From positions 163,838,352 through 163,902,351 of the forward strand of contig NC_080571.1 of the NCBI RefSeq assembly GCF_030247185.1: 64,000 bases of DNA. Direction: 5' to 3'. How positions within the stretch are numbered: position 1 is the first letter of the stretch; the number at the start of each line of letters is the position of its first letter. The notes beneath the pieces were generated by a model. The model did no database searches, was not told the DNA's origin, and saw nothing but the letters and a program-made list of their open reading frames with translations. Made by a program: the position numbers and the translations under genes. Shown piece by piece: positions 12,511 through 24,101 of the stretch. The DNA comes from Malaya genurostris (lineage: Eukaryota; Arthropoda; Insecta; Diptera; Culicidae).

Positions 12511-13347
12511 TTGTGCAAAATTTGGCTAACTTCTGAAATACCCTTAAACTTCCACGATTTTAACATTATTCGTCTGGATCGAGATGATCCCTATGGAGGA
12601 GTACTTTTAGTGATCAAAAAGTTTAGTGATCAAAAAGTTCTGCTATTCTATCGCATTAACCTCCCATCGATACCAGGTATTGAAGTTGTCGCATGTCATG
12701 TTACAATCAAAGGCAAGGACCTTTGCATTTCTCCCATATATATTCCGCCAAGAGCCTCGGTTGGGCATCAGCGGCTCAGTAATATCATTGAGCTCCTTCC
12801 CGCACCGACGTTGGATTTAGGAGACTTTAACTCTCACGGTACGGGATGGGGTTGTCTTCACGACGATAACAGATCAGCTATGATCCATGATATCTGCGAC
12901 AACTTCAATATGAAAATCTTGAATACGGGAGAAATGACACGAATTCCTGCACCACCAGCAAGATCAAGTGCGCTGGACTTATCCCTTTGCTTGACATCGC
13001 TACGGTTGGACTGCACGTGGAAGGTGCTCCCTTATCCCCACGGTAGCGATCATCTACCTATCGTGATTTCAATCGCCTACGGATTAAGACCATCGGAGAC
13101 AATCAATGTTTCGTATGACCTCACACGAAATGTTGATTGGAAATGCTACGCAAATTCGATATCTCAGAAACCAGAAACAACACAAGAACTTCCTCCGGAG
13201 GAAGAGGACACGTTTTTGGCTGGCTTGATTCTAGACTCCGCGATTCAAGCTCAGACGAAACGTGTACCCGGCGCGAAAACAAGCATCCGTCCTCCGAACC
13301 CCAGGTGGGACAAAGAGTGCTCAGAACTAAACGCGAATAGGGCTTGA
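12511..13347 (+). pseudogene. Family-N ORF2, APE-type endonuclease domain
   Basis: Starts inside the domain at the (E)xWLTSEIPL motif. It contains GGVLLVIKKF, LDLGDFNSHGTGWG (the GDFNxH active-site block) and PHGSDHLPIV (the SDH block). These are the conserved steps of apurinic-type endonucleases that nick the target for reverse transcription. The beginning is missing, so the copy is 5'-truncated in the endonuclease. The frame closes at 13345 with TGA where the ORF should run on to the reverse transcriptase. Confidence 0.85.
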
Positions 13348-14582
13348 TCATTTATCGAGTTTAGGGAAAACGGAACACCTGATAATTATAGAAAGTATGC
13401 GGCATTAGACGCTAAAATGCAAAGCTTGATTGAACCGAAGAAAAGCGGATGTTGGCGTCGATTCGTAGACGGATTATCGAAAGAAACATCAATGAGCACT
13501 CTTTGGAACACGGCCTGACGAATGCGTAATCATAACACCAGGAACGATAATGAAGTATATTATAATCGCTGGATATTCGATTTCGCTTAAAAAAGTATGT
13601 CCTGACTCTGTTCCGGAACAGACGATCATGCGCGTCGCCTCATCAAACAGAAACGAAAAACCTTTTTCGATGGTAGAACTCTCACTTGCGCTTTTGTCGT
13701 GTAGCATTAAAACTCCGAGGTTAGACAAAATCAAATTTAACTTGTTGAAAAATTTGCCTGACTCTACCAAAAGGCGCTTATTGAATTTATTCAATAAGCT
13801 TCTTGAGGATAATACTGTCCCACATGACTGGAGACAAGTAAGAGTTATCGCCATTCAAAAACCAGGGAAACAAGCCTCCGATTACAATTCGTATCGGCCG
13901 ATTGCTATGCTTTCCTGTATCTGGAAATTGTTCGAAAAAATTATTCTTTTTCGTTTAGACAATTGGGTCGAGACTAATGGCTTACTTTCAGATACCCATT
14001 TTGTTTTCCGCAGAGGCAAAGGAACAAACGATTGTCTTGCTCTCAACCGAAATTCGAATGGCATTTGCTCGTAAAGAACAAATGGCGTCAGTTTTTCTAG
14101 ACATCAAGAGGGCTTTTGACTCAGTTTCCATAAACATCATACCCGAGAAGTTTCTTCAGCATGGTCTTTCACCAATTTTGAATAACTTTTTGTGTAATCT
14201 ATTGTCCGAGAAATACATGTATTTAGCGCATGGTGATTTGTGGACAATACGATTCAGTTACATGGGTCTTTCTCAGGGCTCATGTTTAAGCCCCCTTTTA
14301 TACAACTTTTACGTAAACAACATTGATGAATGTATCAACACATCTTGCACGCAAAGACAACTTGCTAGCGACAGCGTTGTGTCTATTATAGGACTCAAAG
14401 CTGTCGATCTCCAAGGACCACTGCAAGATACCCTCGACAACTTGTCGACATGGGCTCTTCAAATGGGTATTGAGTTCTCTTCGGAGAAAACTGAGCTGGT
14501 TGTATTTTCAAGGAAGCGAGAACCAGCAACAATTACAGCTTCAACTAGGAGGTGGAACCATACCTTAGGTCTTCACATTTAA
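13348..14582 (+). pseudogene. Family-N ORF2, reverse transcriptase domain
   Basis: Recognisable blocks run across at least two frames. They are DWRQVRVIAIQKPGK, SYRPIAMLSCIWKLFEKI, FLDIKRAFDSVS (first catalytic Asp), LSQGSCLSPLLYNFYVNNID, and the catalytic loop, which here reads QLASDSVVS. Related copies in this window encode LADDS there, so one of the two catalytic aspartates is lost (AGC at 14367-14369). Frameshifts lie near 13550, 14030 and 14580. Non-functional. Confidence 0.85.
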
Positions 14583-15523
14583 ATATCTCGGGGTCTGGTT
14601 CGACTCTAAAGACATCTGGAGATGTCACATTAGGTATTTGAAACAAAAATGCCAGCAGAGAATCATTTTTCTTCGCACAATAACCAAAACTTGGTGGGAT
14701 GCCCACGCAGGAGACCTGAACAGGCTTTACCAAACAACGATAATGTCCGTAATGGAATTAGGATGCTTCTGCTTCCGATCCGTGGCGAACACCCATTTCA
14801 TTAAACTGAAAAGAATTCAGTATCTTTGTTTGCGTATTGCCTTAGGTTGCATGCAGTCGACTCATACGATGAGTCTCGAAGTGCTCGCGGGTGTCTTACC
14901 ATTGTAAAATCGATTCTGGGATCTCTCATATCGATTGCTAATCCAATGCGATATATTGAATCCGATGGTGATTGAAAACATCGAAAGGTTTGTCCAGCTC
15001 AATTCTCAGACCCGTTTTATGTCCTTGTATTTTGATTACATGGCTCAGAATATTAATCCTTCTTCGTTTGTTTCCAACCGTGCTCATTTCTCAGATACTT
15101 CTGATTCTACTGTGTTTTTCGACACATCCATGAGACAAGAGATTCGTGGAATTCCGGATCACGTAAGCCCTCGAGTGGCCCCTAATATCTTTCATAATAA
15201 ATTTCGAACAGTCAACTGTGAAAAGGTGTTTTACACTGATGGATCAAACATCAACAGGTCCACAGGCTTCGGCATCTTCAATCGAAACATCACCGCTTCT
15301 TACAAAATCAGTGATCCGGCTTCAGTGTACGTCGCAGAATTAGCTGCTATTCAGTGCACCCTCGAGATCATTGAAACCTTGCCCAAAGACCATTACTTCA
15401 TTGTCACGGACAGTCTAAGCTCAATAGAAGCTCCCCGGGCAATGAAACCAGGAAAGTATCCCCCAAATTTCCCGGGGAAAACACGGGAACATTTGAGAAC
15501 TTTATCTGAACGGTCTTATTCAA
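14583..15523 (+). pseudogene. Family-N ORF2, connection and RNase H domains
   Basis: The 14638-14907 stretch (thumb/connection, ending at a stop) and the one from 14935 share a frame. The second includes FYTDGSNINRSTGFGIF (first RNase H Asp), AELAAIQCTLEIIE (Glu) and YFIVTDSLSSIEA (second Asp). The downstream WVASHCSIPGNEKAD block, present in the 47.8-kb copy, has been deleted. Confidence 0.85.
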
Positions 15524-15815
15524 CGGAAGATCCGGGCCACCCGCCGGGCCTTAGTAGCCTCGAGGTGTTTCCCACGGACCCGCACGGACCGAAGGATACG
15601 GCCAACATGGATATTCACCAACGCCATATGGAAGACCGATCGCCAGCTGAAAGCTGAATTCTCGAGAATCCGCTACCCCGATACTACATTACATAATGAT
15701 ACTATTCTAGTTTTAAGTTAGTCGTAATTAAGATTACTAAATACCCTTGGCATCTTAGAGCTTAAGCAGTGTGCCTTAAAATTTTATTATAATATTGAAT
15801 AAAAAAAATTTAATG
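15524..15815 (+). other. Family-N 3' UTR and A-tail, fused to RNase H by deletion
   Basis: From about 15535 the sequence matches the family's GC-rich 3' block ('ggccacccgccgggcctt'), then 'tacccttggcatcttagag' and 'attgaataaaaaaaa'. By comparison with the 47.8-50.1 kb copy, about 0.85 kb is missing at the 15524-15535 joint. Confidence 0.8.
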
Positions 15816-15956
15816 ACCTTTCAAACAAAGAGTTATATAAACTTGCTACCTACCTTTACAGCTCAACTATACATACAGCAACTAAATTAAAACTCACAAT
15901 TTAGACACTATCGCAGAGAACAGGGAGCCTCCGCTAGATATTAACGACGGAGTATA

Positions 15957-16081
15957 ACAGTTCGGCTGAAAAGTTCGTATCGTTTAATAGAAACACACAT
16001 TTTTTTGCCAAAACTCGTTTTTATTATTCAACATAATTGCCATCAGAGGCGATACAGCGATTATAGCGATCTTCCAACTTT
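15957..16081 (-). mobile_element. DD34D mariner terminal fragment
   Basis: 'cagttcggctgaaaagttcg' and the following 100 bp match the left end of the mariner at 60562. The fragment stops inside the C-terminal transposase coding sequence ('gatcttccaactt'). Confidence 0.85.
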
Positions 16082-16090
16082 ACGTAAATA

Positions 16091-16172
16091 ATAAAGGGTT
16101 TTTTTCGAAAACGCGAAATTTCAAAAAATCATATCTCGAAAATTTCGCGTACCAAATTGAAATAAAAAAATA
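16091..16172. repeat. Short dispersed repeat with cgcgaaattt/aaatttcgcg arms
   Basis: Includes 'cgcgaaatttc', 'aaaaatcatatctcg' and 'aaaatttcgcgtaccaaatt'. The same block is at 18904-18987 in the same orientation, and the second copy directly abuts the start of the truncated gypsy segment A. It could be the end of a small element or a rearrangement junction. Confidence 0.6.
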
Positions 16173-16174
16173 AA

Positions 16175-17145
16175 ATGAACAGCAAAATCGATCACAAAAC
16201 ATTAGTAATTATTTCTGATTGCAAGAAACATGACGCAATAGCTGTGTATGTTTTTCTCGAAGCTCTTAATCACTTAATAAATCTTTTTAATACCGGAACA
16301 ATCGGGATATCGGAAAAGTCACTCTTGCGAAACCGCTTTAAACCTGGTTTTAGCAAAATGGAGATTAAAGAGCCTATTTTTGCAGTGTTCTTGGATCTCA
16401 ACCGCGCTTTCGAAATTTATTTGATAGAACTCAGAGAACTGTTTTCAACGATGTTGTGTCTAGTTTCCAGGGTAATTCACTTGGTGTGCCAAAGGGTAGT
16501 GTTTTAGGTCCTAATTTATTCATTATGTACATAAATGACATGAAGCGAGTTTTATGGTTTTGTGAAATAAATTTGTTTGCTGACGATACTGCTCTGTTCA
16601 TTACAGCTAAGGATTTGGATGAAGCGGTTGCACATTTGAACGAGGACTTACATTCAGTCTGGCTCAGTGGTTGAAATTCAATAATCAATAATCTCTCCTC
16701 ACATTGACTTCTGCTCATCGATTCTGTTCTTGCTAACAACACGCAAATATTGAGACTCCAGCGATTGCAAAATAAGGTCATGCGATTGATTTTGAAATGT
16801 AATAGATATACTTCCTCTAATATTCTATTGAACGCATTACAATGGTCTTCAGTGAAACAGAGAGTATATTATTTAACAATGGTGTTCATTTTCAAAATCT
16901 TTAAATGGAATGCTGCCTCGATATTTGTGTGATCGGATAGAAAGAGGAAGTGACTTGCATAGGTACAATACTAGAAATGCGTCTAATGCGAGAACACCAA
17001 GCTTTTTGTCAGCCAGATCGCAAAACTAGTTATTGTACAAAGGGATTAGTTTTTTCAATTCGATGCCAGGACGAATCAAGCGGGCTGCAACATTGAGAGA
17101 GTTTAAAAAATTGTGTATTTCGCACATAGAATCTATTTTGTAATT
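16175..17145 (+). pseudogene. Jockey/CR1-type reverse transcriptase fragment
   Basis: Three open pieces contain FAVFLDLNRAFE (RT motif A), GVPKGSVLGPNLFIMYINDM (motif B), INLFADDTALF (catalytic FADD, intact), then RLQRLQNKVMRLIL and, at the 3' end, HRYNTRNAS ... FFNSMPGRIKRA ... LREFKKL. That order is typical of the RT and C-terminal region of jockey/CR1-group elements. A deletion between motif A and motif B, frameshifts and stops make it a remnant. It is clearly distinct from family N. Confidence 0.75.
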
Positions 17146-18903
17146 AGATCTTTAATGAATTCGTGCAATTTGATTTTTTCGAAAACTGTGTAAAATGACG
17201 AAGATTGTATTTATTTTGTTTTGTTTTTTTTTTTCAAGTAAGATGCATTAGGTTGTTATATTCTGTATGATGATGATGGATTTTTAATAATTTGTTTAGT
17301 TAAAAAAAAATGAGTTGTCTACAAAAGTATGAGCCTCGCCCGCGCAAAGCAGGTAGAGGCAATCTGGAAATTGAATATGACTGAAACTGGATATGTTCTC
17401 TTTTATTTTTGAGAGCTTTAGCATTCTACGTGTCGTGTTATTTATTGATTATATTTCGGAAATAATAGGGATCGGAAGTTGTTGATGGAATTGGGCTTGG
17501 CTCTGCTCATCCGCAGTCTCGTTACTCCATCGTAGCTGATGTGTGTAGCGATGAACTGGTCCGGCGGGAAGGGCCAGGTGAATTACTGTCTGATACTGAC
17601 AAAGATATCTGGTTCGATTCCTGATTTGATCAAGGATCTTCCCGGGTTGGAAATTTTCTAGTAAATAGGTAAATCCCGGGTTGGAAATTTCCTGGATAGT
17701 AAATGGGAAATATTTGAATGTTTTCTTGTTCTCAGTTGTACTTTAGAAGGAGAATCTATACCTGCTGGATTAACCATATCGTTTTATATTTAGTTAACTG
17801 GTTAAAATATGTGATGCAATATTTATTATCATTTAGATAAATCGTCCAGCTCACACCTTTGTAGGGGTATGAGGCGGGACCATCATCATCATCATCATCA
17901 TATTCTTCACAATACTATCCACGTATACGCAAAAGCATCTATTTTTCTGACGGCGCTCCTCATCAATTCAAAAATGAAAAAACCACTTTGCGAATATTTT
18001 TCATCACGAGCATGATTTTCATCGTTTTGCAAAGTGGAATTTTCACACGACAGCTCATGGAAAAGGGCCATGCGACAGTGCTGGAGGAACTATCAAAAGA
18101 ATGGCACGTCGCCCAAGTTTACAAATGATCAATGATTGTCAAATTTCGACCGCGAATGAATTGTACGAGTGAACTAGGAAAGCATCTTCTCTACCCAATA
18201 TTTCAGTTATATACAAATGTTCGGAAGATTATGTAAAAGCAGAGAAATTTCTTAAAAATCGTTTCGAAAAATGTTAAATAATTTCTGGAACAAAATCGTT
18301 TCAATATGCTGAGCCACACGGAGACAAGGAATTAAAAATGAAAGTTTTCTCTTCCCAGGAAACGTTTGAAGTATTGAGTTCTTGTAAACCAGAAAAACCA
18401 AATCATAGAAAAATTGCAAACTGTGCAAACACTTTATGTCATCATTATTTTATAACTCACGTAAATCCTTTGTCCCAATTTTACTCATTTTCTGCCTGAA
18501 ACGTTGCTAACAATAAACTGACAAAGTTAAGATTCGATCTGTGACGTGACATGTGTCGACAAGTTAAGCCCGTATCCGAGCGAATTGCGCTGCGGTACGC
18601 TCGGCGCGTGCGGGTCGTAATTGAAAAAGTCACTGCTCCGAAAGTATTGAGCTTTCCACTCTGAAACTTTGCCAAGATTGAGTTAAACCCCTAAGGTTAC
18701 TTTTTTCAACAAAAAAATAAGAAAAAAAATTAGGCCCAAGTTTGAAATTTTTTTATTTGTTCACTAATTTTTAATTTTTTCATCAAATTAACTTTGAAGG
18801 TTGTTTTATGGAGTCGCTTATTTGAAAGCTAAGGGAAAGACGCAAATTTCACGTCTTGAACGGATTTTTGTATCTTTATTAGATTTTACAATATAGGCTG
18901 TTG
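17146..18903. other. Unassigned; 3' region of the RT fragment and old repeats
   Basis: 17146-17900 probably contains the 3' part of the preceding element and ends near a (cat)n run (17881-17901). A block near 17700-17770 ('tatttgaatgttttcttgtt', 'gaaggagaatct') resembles 31600-31660, so an old shared repeat is present. From 17900 to 18900 I see nothing recognisable. Confidence 0.4.
17881..17901. repeat. (CAT)n microsatellite
   Basis: Seven cat triplets. Short tandem tails are common at the 3' ends of some non-LTR elements, so this may be the terminus of the 16.2-kb element. Confidence 0.8.
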
Positions 18904-18987
18904 AAAAAAAGCTCTTTTTTGAATACGCGAAATTTCAAAAAATCATATCTCGAAAATTTCACGTACCATATGGAAATAAAAAAATAG
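18904..18987. repeat. Short dispersed repeat, second copy
   Basis: Direct copy of 16091-16172 with a few substitutions, including 'cacg' for 'cgcg' in the right arm. Confidence 0.6.
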
Positions 18988-19013
18988 GTGTCGAATATTT
19001 ACGAGTTCTTCAT

Positions 19014-19449
19014 ACTATACGAACGGATCACAGACCGTTATTATTTCTATTTAATATGAAAACCATAAAAATTAAAATTGACACGAATGAGGTTAGATTT
19101 AGAGGAATTTGAATTTAACATAGAGCATATTCAAGGTAAAAGTAACGTTGCAGCCGATGCGTTATCACGCATAATAATGTCCTCAGATGAATTGAAGGCA
19201 ACTAGTATTTTAATGGTTAATACAAGGTCAATATCAAGAAAACAAGAACTCATAAAAAGGAAAAAAGAACAGAACAAATTAAATAATAACAAAAATACTA
19301 CCCATATGAATAACTCAAACACTAATAATAATCCTTGCATTAACAGCGAGCCTGATCAACTCTCTGTTTATTCAACGGAAACCCCTAGCGAAGTAAGAAA
19401 CCTATTTAAAATGAGATGTTTTTTTCGAAAACAATCATATTATAATTGA
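19014..19449 (+). pseudogene. Gypsy RNase H / connector fragment (segment A)
   Basis: Starts at 'actatacgaacggatcacag', the region just upstream of the RNase H DALSR block. It includes the peptide IEHIQGKSNVAADALSRI, the conserved end of gypsy RNase H, followed by an N/K-rich linker. It is colinear with 41298-40917 of the complete element on the other strand. Everything upstream (LTR, gag, protease, RT) is missing, so segment A begins inside pol. Confidence 0.88.
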
Positions 19450-19480
19450 CACATATAAAGGAACACAGAAACAAAAACCG

Positions 19481-20680
19481 ATGCATCGTGTAATTACAAA
19501 AGTAAGAGATATCAGACAAACACTCGTGTTTGCAATCTCCAAATATCAAGAAGAAATGAGGAAATTAAAAGTTAGCAGAGTAGCAATCTCTTGCAATGAT
19601 AAAATATTTGAAATGTTTGAAGGACTCGTCCTACAAACACAAAAAACATTACAAATAATTATCTACAAACCACCGAAGTTTATTAGTAACCTTCGCGAAA
19701 TACAAGCAATATTAAAGAATCACCATGAACTACCTACAGGAGGACACATCGGATAAAACAGATTGTACCTCAAATTAAGAGAAATATATACATGGAAATT
19801 TATGAAAAGTTCAATTGCTAATTTCATCAAGGCCTGTGAAATTTGCAAAAAGAACAAAATCATTAAGCATACAATAGAAAATTACAAATTACGAATACAC
19901 CTAACAAACCATTTGAAATAGTGGCAGGACCGTTGCCCAAAACAACCCATAATAACAGATATGCTGTAAGCATACAGTGTGAGCTGACCAAATACGTTGT
20001 ATATATACCCATACCTACCAAAGAAGCTAACGTTGTAGCTAAAGCTTTAGTAGAAAATTTTATCCTAACTTACGGTAAGTTTCTTGAGTTAAAAACCGAG
20101 AGAGGAACCGAATATAAAAACGAGGTTCTAGAACAAATTTGCAAATTGTTAAAAATTAAACAAACATTTTCGACAGCTTATCATCCTCAGACAATTGGTT
20201 CTTTGGAAAGAAATCACAGATGCGAACGAGTTTCGAACATCAATCTGACTGGAATGATTGGTTACAATACTATGCATTTTCATATAACACAACACCACAC
20301 TCAGATCATGGGTATACACCCTACGAGCTAGTGTTCGGAGTAAAAGCCAGACTACCACAAGAAACCTACCCAGACAAAATTGAACCGGTATATAATTTCG
20401 ACATGTACAATAAAGAATTACAATACCGACTACACAAATCACACGAAATTGCAAACAAACATCTAAAACACCAAAAAGAAATTAGAAAATCAACAACAGA
20501 TCACCTCTGCAATTCGATAGAAATACATTTGAACGACATAGCGAAAATAGACGCATGCTAGATCCATTTTATATAGGTCCATTTAATGTTACACAACTTC
20601 AAGATTCAAATTGCGAAATACCAAGTTTACAATCAAAAGAAAAAATCATTGTTCACAAAAATAGACTTTTTAAAGCATGA
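19481..20680 (+). pseudogene. Gypsy integrase (segment A), broken
   Basis: The N-terminal zinc region (HHELPTGGHIG ... CEICKK), catalytic core (GPLPKTTHNNRYAVS; YHPQTIGSLERNH) and C-terminal part (YTPYELVFGVKARLP) fall in different frames. Relative to the 40-kb copy, about 13 bases holding the first catalytic Asp (VAIDTVGPLP there) are deleted near 19925. The second reads ERGTEY instead of DRGTEY. Integration activity is therefore lost. Confidence 0.88.
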
Positions 20681-20960
20681 AATACAAAATTGTAACATCA
20701 AACTTTTAGAATTAAGATTCAGCTACCGAGCTTAACCCCACGTAAAACAAAAAAAAAGAGAAAAACCAAAAAATCATTGCCGTGGGCGTAAGTGAAGTTT
20801 TGCTCAGCTTCTCTGAGAAAAACTGTCAAATTCGGTTATTTTAATTATAAGAAAACTATGTAATATACATTAAAATTGTTAGGGAGTTCGAACGCATAAA
20901 CAGTAACCTAATCCCATAAAGCACTATAGAATGATTTCCCTTCGTTACATCATTCTTCCA

Positions 20961-20972
20961 AAAGGGGGATGA
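20961..20972 (+). other. Polypurine tract, segment A gypsy
   Basis: aaagggggatga lies immediately before the LTR start tgtaatat, the expected primer for plus-strand synthesis. Confidence 0.8.
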
Positions 20973-21668
20973 TGTAATATGAGCATTTTACGCTAAATCT
21001 CCTCGCACATTCCAGACCATGTAATATGAATATTCAAGACTAAATCTTTCTCACACCCCAGACCACACGCACTTGACAAAATCCAGTAAAAACACCATTC
21101 CACGAAAACCTAGAAACCTACATAAAACAAATACATTACCTACATGAAGGCAACTTACAATGACCCAAAGAAAGGAACGACGTAGACATAAATTTCTACT
21201 GCAGAAACAAGGAAGCATCAAGTTTCAAATTGTTATATCATCGTCGAGCACACACAATAAACATGACCTACTGTGTCACTTCCCCTTCTCTTGACGCCCC
21301 TCATGTCCACAATTGAATACCAACCGGCACGACCTAGAATAACAGTAACTCAAGAACGCACACTAACTCAAACCGACACTCACGAGAATAACCCAACATG
21401 CTATCGCCCGCTCCTCTTCGTATCACACCCGCTCACTCTCATCAAAAAGCTTATTTCCTCTCTTACTCACAAAGTATACAATGGCCGACTCGATACAACT
21501 AATCCCATTGGTTAAACCCGACTTACACTGCGCATTCTAACTTAGATTCTCACCAATTGTAAAAACTAATTAGCTAGACTAGGAGAGGATAGGATATATA
21601 AGTTAACAACTGATAAAAATAAAGTACATTCTTAATCGCAACTTAAACCTGTGAGTTATTATTTTAAA
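20973..21668 (+). repeat. 3' LTR of gypsy element, segment A (696 bp)
   Basis: Begins TGTAATAT and ends TTATTTTAAA; a 4-bp flank ATAC follows at 21669. It contains 'ggatatataagttaacaact' and 'aataaagt', suggesting promoter and polyadenylation functions. It matches 38615-39316 on the other strand. Confidence 0.9.
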
Positions 21669-21672
21669 ATAC

Positions 21673-22830
21673 ATTCATCGATATTACTTACGTAAAAATT
21701 GTATAAAAGGGGGCTTAAGCATGAGCCTTGAGGAAGACCCATATAGCTGAATCGTTTGTCGACAAATCACCATGCGCGAAGTACATGTGTTTCTCAGACA
21801 ATAGATTATGTAAAAAGTTGTTCAAAACTGGCGAAAGACCATGCTAATGCAGCTTCTCAGATAGGATATTTAAAGAAACTGAGTCAAAAGCCCCCTTAAT
21901 GTCTAGGAAAACTGACACAATTTGTTCTTTACGAGCAAATGCCATTTGAATTTCTGTTGAGAGCAACGCAAGACAATCGTTTGTTCCTTTGCCTCTGCGG
22001 AAACCAAATTGTGTTTCTGAAAGTAAGCCATTAGTCTCAATCCAATTGTCTCGACGGAAAGAATAATTTTTTTGAACAATTTCCGGATACAGGAAAGCAT
22101 AGCAATCGGCCGATACGAATTGTGATCGGAGGCTGGTTTCCCTGGTTTTTGAATGGCGATAACTCTTACTTGTCTCCAGTCGTGTGGGACAATAGTACCC
22201 GTGAGGAACTTGTTGAATAAATTCAGCAAGCGCCTTATGGCGAGGTCAGGCAGATTTTTCAACAAGTTGAATTTTATTCTGTCTAATCCTGGGGCTTTAT
22301 TGTTACATGACAAAAGTGCAAGTGAGAGCTCTACCTTCGAAAACGGTGTTTCGTTTGTATTTGGTGTCGAGGTGTGGGTGATCTTCTGTTCCGGAACAGA
22401 GTCTGGGCATACAGTTTTAGCGAAATCGAATATCCAGCGGTTGGAGTATTCCTCGCTTTCATTCGTAGTGTTATGATTTCGCAATTCGTCGGGCTGTGTT
22501 CCAAAGAGTGCTCATAGATGTTTCTTTCGTTAAGCCGTCTATAAATTGACGCCAGTAACCGCGTTTCTTTTCTCTAATGAAGTTCTTAGTTTTAACGTCT
22601 AACGCCGCGTAATTCCGGTAATTATCAGGTGCTCCATTTTTTCTGAATATTTTATACGCGGAGGCTCTCTCCGCGTCTAAATTTGTGCACTCTTGTCTCA
22701 CCACGGGTTGGGAGGACGGATGGTAGTTTTTGCACCGGGTAGACGTTTCGTCTGAGCTTAAATCGCAGTATCGAGAATCAAGCCACCCAAAAACGTGTAC
22801 TCTTCCTCCGGAGGAAGTTGTTGAGTTCTT
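21673..22830 (-). pseudogene. Family-N reverse transcriptase fragment, minus strand (segment A)
   Basis: Minus-strand blocks DWRQVRVIAIQKPGKPASD, SYRPIAMLSCIRKLF and LALLSCNNKAPGLDRIKFNL are family-N RT motifs. The ORF is split by frameshifts. It is the part of the retroelement on one side of the gypsy insertion (target ATAC). The other side is not present in segment A. It corresponds to 37442-38614. Confidence 0.88.
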
Positions 22831-23540
22831 TCAGTTTCTCAGTATCAAAACATATTTGGTAAATCGCTGTATCTGAATCACATAGCAATGTATAATGTCA
22901 ATTTCGGAACTACCATGTATCTCAGTATTAGAGAAATTTTAAGGAATGACGTAGATGTATAGGTATAAAAAGTAATACCGCAAGTATTACACTCAGCATT
23001 GACATCGCTCTCTTTTGAACCCAACGAGCAGTACACATCTCAGACCAAAGATTTTGTCCTATCACTAAATTGATCATCTAAAACAACATGCACGAATTTA
23101 ACTCGCTCATAACTGCGTGCACACGAGCTTTTACTTCTGTTGAAAGAATTTTTGAGTTTGATGAGCCTTCCCGTCGCTTTGCAGAAAGCAAGAAACGAAC
23201 CATATTATTTCGGCAATTTTTATGTGTTAGTTCAATTTACTTTACTTAAGAAGAATTGTAATCACATTTTGTTTTGTGTTTGTTGTTTGAAAGATAGTGG
23301 TTTTTGTGCCTGTCTGAGAATGGCATGAAATTTGTTGAACTCATATATCCTTTTTCCTACTTTTTCGGTTAATATAGACATATATCCGATGAACATTATA
23401 AGAAATAAATAGATATGATTAGAGATAAGATTCATTTGGATCCTCAACACTACTCCATTCAATAGTCATTATCTGCAGATGGCCAAACAAACGGCTTTGG
23501 TTCGCTGTTTTCTATTCTAGAGACACCAGAGTTAGTGGTT
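22831..23540. repeat. Duplicated flank shared with the 34.5-37.5 kb palindrome
   Basis: Matches 34630-35583 in the same orientation and 36503-37441 inverted, except that the 254-bp MITE is absent here. No coding motif recognised. Confidence 0.9.
23343..23348. other. Empty MITE target site (atatat)
   Basis: The single atatat corresponds to the duplicated atatat that flanks the 254-bp MITE at 35152-35405 and 36680-36933. Confidence 0.85.
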
Positions 23541-23785
<245 letters not shown>

Positions 23786-24101
23786 TTACGGTGTCGTGTA
23801 GCGTTCATTGGCGCTCCACTCCGATGTTGCTGACTTCGCTGTATTGCTGGGAACTTCTATCGGTTGTCCGAGTATTATTGATTTGTTGTTTAAGTTCGGT
23901 TGGGGAGTATCGCGTATAACTACTTCCCCCATAAGTAGTGCTCGTAGCTGTTTTTCTGTTTTTGTTAATTTCCAGTATTTGATGATGCCGATGGCTAAAT
24001 GTATGAGCATGAGAATGATGACTATGCCGAATGATATGGATCCGATTCAGTATTTGAACTCTATAGTTTTCATGAGTTATCTGTTTTCCAAATGGATATT
24101 A
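23786..24101 (-). pseudogene. Env-like glycoprotein remnant: membrane anchor and tail
   Basis: The minus-strand frame shows a hydrophobic segment (IVIILMLI-type) followed by a basic stretch (KYWKLTKTEKQLRALL) and a polar tail that ends NERYTTP. That layout fits the transmembrane anchor and cytoplasmic tail of an insect retroviral-type envelope. A paralogous frame of the same length is at 33926-34150 on the plus strand. The gene is interrupted at 24101 by a hAT-type MITE and resumes at 25101. Too decayed to be functional. Family identification is tentative. Confidence 0.5.
24094..24101. repeat. 8-bp target-site duplication (ggatatta), left copy
   Basis: Repeats at 25101-25108. Single in the paralogous empty site near 33836-33843 (read on minus). 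Confidence 0.92.

Larger units (their letters stand above)
12476..15815 (+). mobile_element. Family-N non-LTR retrotransposon, 5'-truncated, rearranged
   Basis: This copy carries endonuclease, reverse transcriptase, connection and RNase H regions in order, then an internal deletion that joins RNase H to the 3' UTR, and a terminal attgaataaaaaaaa. ORF1 is absent. The same family recurs at 21673-22830, 37442-38614 with 47819-50144, 51386-53514 and 30617-30906. The presence of RNase H places it among I-superfamily-type elements (I, LOA, Nimb, Loner groups). The exact clade was not resolved by eye. Confidence 0.85.

Noticed and set aside
12476..15830. Target-site duplication for the 12.5-kb family-N copy
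   Set aside because: Compared the flanks at 12465-12480 and after the A-tail at 15815; no convincing shared word, so none is claimed.
17540..17660. Possible tRNA-derived SINE ('ggttcgattcc' near 17611)
   Set aside because: A B-box-like word alone; no A box at the right distance, no cloverleaf and no A-tail.
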